A DNA stretch of 5,047 nucleotides from Helicobacteraceae bacterium (GTDB lineage Bacteria; Campylobacterota; Campylobacteria; Campylobacterales; Sulfurimonadaceae): contig DAOWOG010000142.1 in assembly GCA_030642185.1 (NCBI GenBank), forward strand, positions 1 through 5,047. The letters run 5' to 3'. The position numbers were made by a program, and so were the translations under genes. This document shows, piece by piece, positions 1 through 5,047 of the stretch (position 1 is its first letter; every line of letters begins with the position of its first letter). The notes under the pieces were generated by a model. The model ran no database searches, had not been told where the DNA came from, and worked only from the letters and a program-made list of their open reading frames with translations.

Positions 1-380
1 GTGTAGTGAAATTTTTTAGTAGCATTGCGTATTTTGTTTCGGCAGCGGGATTTGGCCAATAACATCAGGTCTTCTGTTTTGGAAGATGCTATTTCCAGGC
101 GCATCGCTACCGGTTCATCTGCTTCGAACTGCTGCTGCAAAGGATTGAGTGCACGAATAAGGTAGTCGCTCTCTTTGGCCAACTCCAACAGATCATCCAC
201 ATCATCAGAGAGACGGTCCGTATAGTTCAGAAGAGGCATGTAGCTCAGGGTGGGTTTTGAAAACAGTGATGGTACGACACAAAACTCCATATAGGATTCA
301 TATCCGTATGTTTTTTTAAGCGCAGTATTAAATTGATCTATAAAATTTTTCGAATGGGTAATCGTCATGGATGCAATCAT
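1..380 (-). CDS. FemAB/GNAT-like acyltransferase, N-terminal part (cut by window edge)
   Basis: An open minus-strand frame of 126 codons runs from ATG at 380-378 off the left edge without a stop, so the C-terminal part is missing. A second in-frame ATG lies at 368; neither has a good ribosome binding site. Residues 109-123 (AKSRCRNKIRNATKK) resemble the basic 'R-N-x-x-R-x-A-x-K' segment of FemAB-type and GNAT-fold aminoacyl/acyl transferases, and the preceding part (PLLNYTDRL, then an acidic helix and LIRALNP) fits the usual N-terminal subdomain. Such proteins act in the cytoplasm, transferring amino acids to peptidoglycan precursors, or belong to exopolysaccharide loci. The substrate cannot be told here. 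It is divergent from a glycosyltransferase pair, which supports an envelope role. The coding call is firm; the family call rests on a short motif and could be wrong. Confidence 0.6.
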   Translation of the reverse strand, partial: MIASMTITHSKNFIDQFNTALKKTYGYESYMEFCVVPSLFSKPTLSYMPLLNYTDRLSDDVDDLLELAKESDYLIRALNPLQQQFEADEPVAMRLEIASSKTEDLMLLAKSRCRNKIRNATKKFHY

Positions 381-442
381 TTGATGTTGAAATTATATAT
401 TGTCTGATATTATAGCGTTATATAGATATTTTTGGAGTGTTT
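381..442. promoter_or_regulatory. Divergent promoter region between acyltransferase and GT2 genes
   Basis: This short A/T-rich gap separates two divergent genes and must hold the start signals for both unless transcription enters from further away. On the minus strand a perfect TATAAT lies at 414-409, about 29 bases before the acyltransferase ATG, and another at 397-392 that is probably too close to the start. On the plus strand TTGAAA (387-392) with TATAGC (411-416), or TATTAT (408-413), are weaker candidates. No convincing -35 pairs with the minus-strand -10. The GT2 ribosome binding site GGAG is at 434-437. Confidence 0.4.
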
Positions 443-1126
443 ATGGCAGATAAACTTGCTATTGTTATCGCGATGTATAATGAGTCCGAATCGATCCGCA
501 CTGTTCTTGAATCATTGCGGGTTATTCGGCCGGATGATACGGTCATTGTGGTCGATGACGGTTCGTCAGATAACTGCTATGATGTTGTTGCAGAAGTTGA
601 GAATATTCATCTCTTAAAACATATCTACAATTTGGGGCAGGGTGCTGCACTTCAGACAGGCATTGATTATGCCAAACGTATCCATATGGATTATGTTGTC
701 ACATATGATGCAGACGGGCAGCATAACGCTGATGACATTGAACCCTTTTTACAGACTATAAAGACGGGCAATTATGATGTAGTCCTGGGATCGCGATTTT
801 TGGGCACTACGGTCAATATGTCAAGAGCCAAACACTACATCCTGAAATTTTCGATCTGGTTCGGGTACCTGTTCAGCGGTTTGAAACTGACGGATTCGCA
901 TAACGGTTTTCGTATGCTAAATCTTAAGAAGTTCCCGGCCTTTGAGATGCATCAAAATGAGATGTCACATGCCTCTGAAGTACTGGATATTATACGAAGA
1001 AACAAACTCTCCTACACAGAGATGCCCTGTACGATTATCTATACGGACTATTCAAAAGCCAAAGGACAGTCTATTTTCAACAGTATCAATATCATTATCG
1101 AATACTTTATCGGAAAGGCGCACTGA
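443..1126 (+). CDS. Family 2 glycosyltransferase, polyprenyl-phosphate (DPM1-like) type
   Basis: This 227-residue protein has a GT-A fold and probably transfers a sugar from a nucleotide donor to a lipid carrier or glycan at the cytoplasmic face of the membrane. Visible motifs, numbered from ATG 443, are the N-terminal strand and AMYNES (about 5-15), VVDDGSSD (36-43) for nucleotide binding, NLGQGAAL (63-70), the metal-binding DADGQH (89-94), GSRF (116-119) and the acceptor-side DSHNGFRM (151-158). It ends with YSKAKGQS (203-210). There are no C-terminal membrane spans, so it lacks the membrane domain of longer DPM1/GtrB-like enzymes. ATG 443 is chosen over GTG 437 because GGAG at 434-437 lies five bases before it and would overlap the GTG. 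The stop overlaps the start of the next gene by one base (TGATG), so the two are translationally coupled. The sugar and acceptor are not known. Confidence 0.92.
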   Translation: MADKLAIVIAMYNESESIRTVLESLRVIRPDDTVIVVDDGSSDNCYDVVAEVENIHLLKHIYNLGQGAALQTGIDYAKRIHMDYVVTYDADGQHNADDIEPFLQTIKTGNYDVVLGSRFLGTTVNMSRAKHYILKFSIWFGYLFSGLKLTDSHNGFRMLNLKKFPAFEMHQNEMSHASEVLDIIRRNKLSYTEMPCTIIYTDYSKAKGQSIFNSINIIIEYFIGKAH

Positions 1127-1449
1127 TGTTTATCTTAAAACTGCTGCTGATTATTATGTTTACGTTTGCCATGTTGGTGATCGGACTTTCAGATAAATAC
1201 CGAACCTATAAACGACTCATGATTATAGGACTGTATTTCTTGATTGTGCTGCTGATTATATCGCCGTCACTTGCGGATTATATTGCACGTCTGATATCGG
1301 TCGAATACGGTTCAGACCTGGCGGTCTATGTCGCCATCGCTATTTTGGTTATGTCAGTTTCTGTTATTTATGCACGGGGTCAGAGACAGATCAGAATCAC
1401 TACGAAACTGATTAGAGAATTGGCCATCAGGGATGTCAAAAAAACCTGA
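1126..1449 (+). CDS. DUF2304 family small membrane protein
   Basis: This 107-residue protein has three predicted membrane spans at about residues 3-20, 31-48 and 65-83, then a short basic/amphipathic cytoplasmic tail containing IRELAIRD. The YGSDLAVY segment before the third span and the tail after it match the DUF2304 pattern. The family has no settled biochemical role. It is found next to GT2 polyprenyl-phosphate glycosyltransferases, where it is thought to supply a membrane anchor or help with lipid-linked sugar handling. Here it begins within the stop codon of such an enzyme (TGATG), with GGAAAGG at 1112-1118 as its binding site. The membrane-free neighbour and this small membrane protein therefore probably work as one unit; that is inference from context. 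Confidence 0.85.
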   Translation: MFILKLLLIIMFTFAMLVIGLSDKYRTYKRLMIIGLYFLIVLLIISPSLADYIARLISVEYGSDLAVYVAIAILVMSVSVIYARGQRQIRITTKLIRELAIRDVKKT

Positions 1450-1476
1450 ATGAGGTGAACTGAAGTTATTTCAGGT
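1438..1476 (-). terminator. Probable intrinsic terminator of the adaptor gene
   Basis: Read on the minus strand, ACCTGAA (1476-1470) pairs with TTCAGGT (1450-1444) across a 19-base loop, and seven T residues follow (1444-1438). The 5' stem arm overlaps the last codons of the adaptor gene, and the 3' arm overlaps the stop of the DUF2304 gene that converges on it. The stem is only 7 bp and the loop is long, so termination may be partial. On the plus strand no T-run follows, so it is not a good terminator for the GT2-DUF2304 pair. Confidence 0.42.
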
Positions 1477-2467
1477 CGGAACGCACCTGGACAATAGTTT
1501 GCCCTTTTTTATCGATGAAGTGCTCTTTGACAATCTTCTGGTGTTCTTCATTCAATCCGATAGTCACCAATGCTTTCATGCCGTCCTGGAGAATATAATT
1601 TGAGTTTTTGAGTTCTATTTCAACGATCATACGTCCAAACGTCGGATCAATGACAGGAATGATTCTGCTGACGTCCGCCTCGATACTGTAGGGAGGTGTA
1701 ACGATAAAATCGATCTTGACTTTCTGCCCCTCTTTGACAAACGGATACAGACCCGGTGCCAGTCCGGCTTTAAGGATGATGGAATCTATGTTGATAACAG
1801 ATGCCATCATAGAACTTCTCCCTATATTGCTGCCGGCTTTCAGGGTTGAGCCGATGAGATAACCGTCATATTGACTTTTGACACTTGACATCGCCATCTG
1901 ATAAAGCGCTTTTTGCAGCAAAGCCTTTTTTTCCTCGAGGGCAATCAGTTGATTATCGCTTCCTTCCTCATTTGAGAACATTTTTGCTCTCTTGGCATTT
2001 ACTGTATCATAATACTGTTTTCGGGCAGCAGAAAGCTCTGATTCTGTAGCATAACCCTCCGCATGCAGCCTGACTATTTTCTGCAGATACTTTTTGGCAT
2101 TGTAGTGCATTGTTTCATCTGACTGTTTTGTCTCCTGACGGTCACGTGACATCATAGCAAGACGTTTTTTAATCAGGCGTATCTCATGTTTGAGTTTTGC
2201 GATATCGAGTTGAATTGATTTGGTGTCAAACTGATATAAAAGGTCGCCGTTATGGACAAAACTGCCATTTTCGGCATGAATTTTTTCCACTACCCCATCG
2301 ATTGGAGCAAGAATATTCTGCCGTACACTTGGATATACCTGGGCTTCAATTCTAATGGTGATATTTTTATCTCGTTTTACAAGCTGTTTTTCTTCTACAC
2401 TCTGTGCACAACCGGAAAACAGAGCCGCAATTAAGACGGATAACAGTATAGTATTTTTAGTAATCAT
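1466..2467 (-). CDS. Lipoprotein membrane-fusion (HlyD/RND-type periplasmic adaptor) protein
   Basis: This 333-residue protein is a periplasmic adaptor that would link an inner-membrane transporter to an outer-membrane channel. Residues 1-20 form a lipoprotein signal ending in LFSGC with the lipidated Cys at 20; Phe rather than Leu at -3 is less usual. The biotinyl-lipoyl-like half domains are at about 50-85 (APIDGVVEKI, NGSFVHNGD) and 194-228 (YDGYLIGSTLKAGSNIG). Between them lies an alpha-helical coiled-coil hairpin (about 84-196) with the typical turn LHAEGYATESEL. A beta-barrel follows from about 229 to 305 (KEGQKVKIDF, DGMKALVTIG). Length and domain order fit the family. The ribosome binding site before ATG 2467 is weak, but only this start gives the signal peptide. 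No ABC, RND or MFS partner or outer-membrane channel is next to it, so its substrate is unknown. It is divergent from the GH114 gene and shares its upstream palindrome. Confidence 0.9.
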   Translation of the reverse strand: MITKNTILLSVLIAALFSGCAQSVEEKQLVKRDKNITIRIEAQVYPSVRQNILAPIDGVVEKIHAENGSFVHNGDLLYQFDTKSIQLDIAKLKHEIRLIKKRLAMMSRDRQETKQSDETMHYNAKKYLQKIVRLHAEGYATESELSAARKQYYDTVNAKRAKMFSNEEGSDNQLIALEEKKALLQKALYQMAMSSVKSQYDGYLIGSTLKAGSNIGRSSMMASVINIDSIILKAGLAPGLYPFVKEGQKVKIDFIVTPPYSIEADVSRIIPVIDPTFGRMIVEIELKNSNYILQDGMKALVTIGLNEEHQKIVKEHFIDKKGQTIVQVRSDLK

Positions 2468-2511
2468 AATTATATTTTACTCAAATAACTTTTAGATGAG
2501 ATAAATGAAAA

Positions 2512-3360
2512 ATGAATGATATTACTCCACCGGTTAAATATCCAAAGCTTTGGATATTTAACCGGTGGAGTAAAATAGCTGCTTTGGACAATTCATTGGC
2601 ATTAGATAAAATAACTTCTCCTTCTCCTTTTCTGATTTATTATTCGAATATGGCATCATTTGAAGTATTGAACCGGTTTCATACGGTTGTTCTGGAGCCG
2701 GATTTCTATACTGATGTTCATGCGCTTCATAACATCCCTTTGGCATATCTGAGTATCGGAGAGATCCATCCTACCCGCGCCTATTTTAAAGAGATCCGAA
2801 ATGAAAATTTGCTGCTGGGAACGCATAAAGTTTATGACAGCCATTATGTTGCTTTGAAAGATGATGTGTGGCTGAACTATCTTATAAATACGGTCGTACC
2901 TGATATCGTCGAAAAAGGGTTTGTGGGACTGATGCTGGACACGGTTGATTCATTGTTAATGCATCACTCCAGTACGGAAGTAATCGATTTTATCAACAGA
3001 CTCAAACAGCTGTTTCCCGATCTTTATTTTATGCAGAACAGAGGTTTTGACATTATGAGCGAGACAGAGGTCGATGCTTATTTACTTGAATCGACTCTGA
3101 CAAATCTCGATCAATCCGGTAATTTTGTCAAGATAGATCCGATTGATTATAAAAAAGGGATCAATAAAAAATATTTCAGCGTTGATTATTGGGACCTGTC
3201 TGACAATGAGCGTATCGGTTCGATTTATCTGCAGGCATACGCACTGGGATATACCCCGTTTGTGACATGTCAACATCTGACATGCCTGCCTGATCACTCC
3301 CTGGAGACAGGCGACAGACTCGGTTTATTTGGCACCGTCATGGAAATTGCGGTAGAATAG
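2512..3360 (+). CDS. GH114/TM1410-like glycoside hydrolase (endo-alpha-1,4-polygalactosaminidase type)
   Basis: This 282-residue frame encodes a TIM-barrel-like domain from about residue 38 to the end. Features matching the GH114/TM1410 family (also the hydrolase part of PelA) are the first strand FLIYYSN (40-46), VVLEPDFY (59-66), AYLSIGE (78-84), GFVGLMLDTVDS (136-147) with Asp143, YLLESTLT (190-197) with Glu193, and SVDYWDLSD (223-231). Asp143 and Glu193 sit where the family's catalytic acids are expected. Characterised members cut galactosamine-rich polysaccharides; the substrate here is unknown. No signal peptide is visible, although relatives are usually exported. The first 21 codons consist largely of a 52-bp palindrome and do not look like family sequence, so the true start may be TTG 2584 (258 residues). 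Upstream of ATG 2512 only a weak GATGAG (2495-2500) is seen. The coding and family calls are firm; the start is not. Confidence 0.85.
   Translation: MNDITPPVKYPKLWIFNRWSKIAALDNSLALDKITSPSPFLIYYSNMASFEVLNRFHTVVLEPDFYTDVHALHNIPLAYLSIGEIHPTRAYFKEIRNENLLLGTHKVYDSHYVALKDDVWLNYLINTVVPDIVEKGFVGLMLDTVDSLLMHHSSTEVIDFINRLKQLFPDLYFMQNRGFDIMSETEVDAYLLESTLTNLDQSGNFVKIDPIDYKKGINKKYFSVDYWDLSDNERIGSIYLQAYALGYTPFVTCQHLTCLPDHSLETGDRLGLFGTVMEIAVE
2519..2576. promoter_or_regulatory. Possible back-to-back promoters formed by the palindrome
   Basis: On the plus strand TTTGGA (2549-2554) is followed after 16 bases by TAAAAT (2571-2576). By symmetry, on the minus strand TTTGGA (2546-2541) is followed after 16 bases by TAATAT (2524-2519). 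The leftward promoter would start transcripts about 45 bases before the adaptor ATG. The rightward one would start near 2583, after ATG 2512, which would require the hydrolase to begin at a later codon such as TTG 2584. The -35 matches are weak and the reading is inference. Confidence 0.3.
2522..2573. repeat. Perfect 52-bp palindrome
   Basis: All 26 base pairs around the centre (between 2547 and 2548) are complementary, with no loop. The outer 19 bases of the left arm are TTACTCCACCGGTTAAATA, and the right arm ends with the reverse complement. Its symmetry breaks at 2521/2574. It lies between the divergent adaptor and GH114 genes, inside the 5' end of the latter as annotated. It is not followed by a T-run in either direction, so it does not look like an intrinsic terminator. 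It could extrude as a cruciform, fold into a long RNA hairpin, or be a symmetric protein-binding site. Confidence 0.95.
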
Positions 3361-3388
3361 TTGAGGTATTTAACCGGTGGAGTAATAA
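3361..3388 (+). promoter_or_regulatory. Possible promoter of the Na+/phosphate symporter gene
   Basis: TTGAGG (3361-3366) and TAATAA (3383-3388) are separated by 16 bases, and the spacer is the repeat arm itself. The same geometry is seen in both arms of the palindrome. A start near 3395 would give a leader of about 23 bases carrying the GGGAG binding site at 3408-3412. No terminator is seen after the hydrolase stop, so read-through from that gene is equally possible. Confidence 0.33.
3367..3385 (+). repeat. Third copy of the palindrome arm, single orientation
   Basis: TATTTAACCGGTGGAGTAA is identical, base for base, to 2555-2573 and is the reverse complement of 2522-2540. It begins 7 bases after the GH114 stop codon and ends 32 bases before the symporter start. 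With the left arm of the palindrome it makes perfect 19-bp inverted repeats around the hydrolase gene; with the right arm it makes direct repeats. A 19-base exact match is very unlikely by chance in a 5-kb window. Confidence 0.93.
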
Positions 3389-3417
3389 AGTGCACCTCTA
3401 ATAGATAGGGAGACGTT

Positions 3418-5047
3418 ATGCTCAGGATTATCTTTTTACTTCTTATTTCCCTGGCGACTGCTTATCTCGTTTTTATCAGCAGTGAGTTTAAAGTTATTGC
3501 AGCCGGCATCGCTGTTTTTCTGGTCGGTATGTTTTTTATCGAAGACGGCTTTAAAGAGTTCGCCGGCGGTATCTTGCAGCATATCCTGGAAAAAAGTACC
3601 AATACCCTTCCAAAAGCAATTTTAAGCGGTTTTTTTATTACGGCAATTGTGCAAAGTTCCTCCTTGGTTGCCGTCATTGCCATCTCTTTTCTTTCAGCTG
3701 AGATGATCGGCCTTTTACAGGCGATCGGAATCATTTTCGGATCAAACATCGGAACAACGGCAACGGCCTGGATCATCGCCGGATTTGGTGTAAAAGTAAA
3801 AATTGCCTATTATGCTATGCCGATGCTGATCTTTGGTTCAATGATGCGGTTTTTCAGCGCTAAACCTTACCGGGGTTTCGGTGATGTCTTACTGGGACTT
3901 GGCTTTGTTTTCCTGGGGATCTCCTATATGAAGGAGGGATTTGAAACGCTGCAGTACGGTCTTGATCTTTCCCAGTTTGCCCATGACGGTATATACGGTA
4001 TTTTGATCTATGCTGCAGTCGGTACGGCAGCAACCGTCATTTTGCACAAGCAGTGCCGCCATGGCGATCATCATTACGGCACTGGCGACCGGACAGATTC
4101 TTTATACGGATGCATTGGGTCTGGCAATCGGAGCAAACATCGGAACGACGGTCACAGCAATGCTTGGTGCTATGGTGTCGAATGAAAATGGAAAACGACT
4201 GGCAGTTGCCCATCTTGTTTTTAACATGGTCACAGCGGTCGTGGCGATTCTGTTTATCCATCAAATTGCCTTGTCCGTTGATCTGCTGGCAGGCTATATG
4301 GGAATTGCAGATCAGAACTATACATTGAAGCTGGCACTGTTTCATACGCTGTTTAATGTTATCGGACTGGTTGTCGTCGTACCGTTTACAGCACCATTGA
4401 TAAGGTGGCTGAAAAAATTGTTTAAAGAGGAGAAAGATCAACGGGGTAACGTCCTGTTTTTGGATGATGAGGTCATCAAAGTCGAATCATCCGCAATCAT
4501 CGCTATTCAAAAAGAGACGGAGCATCTCTATGATGTGGCGCTTGAAGCGATTATGCATGCACTGCTCCTGCATCGTCACGAAGTATTCTCGGACAGGAAG
4601 ATCAGTCATCATCTTCCAAAAGATCTGGATGTGTTTAAAGTGGATGTGGATGATTTTTACCGTAAACGAGTTAAGGGACTCTACGGTGAAATAGTCAAGT
4701 ACACCTCACTGGCGCTTGAAGAGATGGACGAAGAAGGGCGAAGCAGGGTGTACGATCTTCGGCGTACAGGCAGCAATATCATCGAAGTATTGAAGAATGT
4801 ACGCGAACTGCAAAAAAACATGTGGAAGTATCTGCAGGGAGATCGAGTTGAGATCAGACATGAGTACAATGAGCTGAGACTGGGGATTGCCCAATTGAGT
4901 CATGACATTGAAGCGTTGCGTCATAATCCGGATGATTTCAAGGTACTGCGGGAAATTGCCATGATACGCCATGAACTGAAGTCGATTGAGATGAAGGGAA
5001 ACAAGCATATCGATGAGCTGATACGTCACGATAAGATCAATACACAA
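3418..5047 (+). pseudogene. Na+/phosphate symporter with C-terminal PhoU-like domain, frameshifted, 3' end beyond window
   Basis: The product would be an inner-membrane Na+/Pi symporter of the NptA/YjbB (SLC34-like) family. ATG 3418 follows GGGAG (3408-3412) by five bases. Frame one encodes about 209 good residues: membrane spans near 2-20 and 25-41, the first QSSS motif at 79-82, and GSNIGTTATA at 108-117. At about 4045-4051 the reading moves to the next frame, which continues with SSAAMAII, the inverted-repeat partner GANIGTTVTA (from 4130), further spans to about 4420, and a long charged helical PhoU-like region from about 4480 to the edge. The second part is open for 333 codons with no decay. 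The original frame ends at 4185 in nonsense sequence. The joined length of about 543 residues fits the family, with little missing at the C-terminus. Loss may be real and recent, or a base error in the sequence. The PhoU domain suggests regulation by phosphate status. Confidence 0.85.
4045..4051 (+). other. Frameshift site in the second QSSS motif of the symporter
   Basis: Translation in the upstream frame is correct through Leu209 (4042-4044), then gives H-K-Q-C. The downstream frame reads S-S-A-A-M-A from 4049. One extra base near 4047 would restore Q-S-S-A. Two missing bases in an AGC-rich stretch would restore the canonical Q-S-S-S-A. The second option keeps the family motif better. There is no obvious slippery heptamer. 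Confidence 0.8.

Noticed and set aside
437..442. GTG at 437 as the start of the glycosyltransferase
   Set aside because: It overlaps the GGAG ribosome binding site that is ideally spaced for ATG 443, and it adds only two residues.
2522..2573. Palindrome as a rho-independent terminator for either neighbouring gene
   Set aside because: No T-run follows the stem in either direction, and it sits at the 5' ends of two divergent genes, not at a 3' end.
2522..3385. CRISPR array or tandem repeat
   Set aside because: There are only three arm copies in mixed orientation with one gene-sized gap and no regular spacers.
3363..3398. GAGGT/ACCTC hairpin around the third arm copy
   Set aside because: The stem is only 5 bp with a 26-base loop and no T-run; not convincing as a terminator or riboswitch.
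4053..4328. A 91-codon plus-strand frame beginning near the frameshift
   Set aside because: It is in the third frame, not the one that continues the symporter; its Trp/Arg-rich translation matches nothing and it has no binding site.
4037..4441. A 134-codon open frame on the minus strand
   Set aside because: It lies opposite the conserved symporter sequence, is rich in Cys, His and Gln with no recognisable domain, and has no binding site; it is a shadow.
4706..5047. Minus-strand frame open at the right edge
   Set aside because: It is antisense to the PhoU-like part of the symporter, which is clearly coding on the plus strand.

Overview
The window looks like chromosome from a Gram-negative bacterium of moderate to low GC content. 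Short intergenic gaps, TGATG-type gene coupling, A/T-rich promoters with clear -10 but weak -35 elements, and the mix of encoded families all fit a free-living Campylobacterota (Sulfurimonas/Sulfuricurvum/Sulfurovum-like). This assignment is inference from style and gene content; there is no rRNA or other marker in the window.

Left part (1-1449): a minus-strand gene cut by the window edge, probably a FemAB/GNAT-like acyltransferase, is divergent from a tightly coupled plus-strand pair. That pair is a family 2 glycosyltransferase of the polyprenyl-phosphate (DPM1-like) type and a DUF2304 small membrane protein. GT2 plus DUF2304 is a recurrent pair in envelope polysaccharide loci, so this part probably serves surface glycan or lipid-carrier sugar chemistry. 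Middle part (1466-2467): a minus-strand lipoprotein membrane-fusion protein (HlyD/RND adaptor type) converges on the DUF2304 gene, with a plausible intrinsic terminator between them. No pump or transporter partner is visible beside it.

Right part (2468-5047): a GH114/TM1410-like glycoside hydrolase is divergent from the adaptor and is followed by a Na+/phosphate symporter with a C-terminal PhoU-like domain. The symporter is complete in content up to the window edge but is split by a frameshift exactly at its second QSSS motif near 4045-4051.

The most unusual feature is a perfect 52-bp palindrome with no loop (2522-2573) lying in the first codons of the GH114 gene as annotated. Nineteen bases of its arm recur exactly after that gene (3367-3385), just upstream of the symporter. 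Two readings are offered. In the first, the arm is a promoter/operator module serving three genes (adaptor leftward, hydrolase rightward, symporter rightward), since each copy has a -35-like and -10-like hexamer with the same 16-bp spacing. In the second, the hydrolase is a small cassette of about 864 bp bounded by 19-bp inverted repeats and TA dinucleotides. Neither can be decided from the sequence alone. No RNA gene, CRISPR array or recognisable transposase is present.
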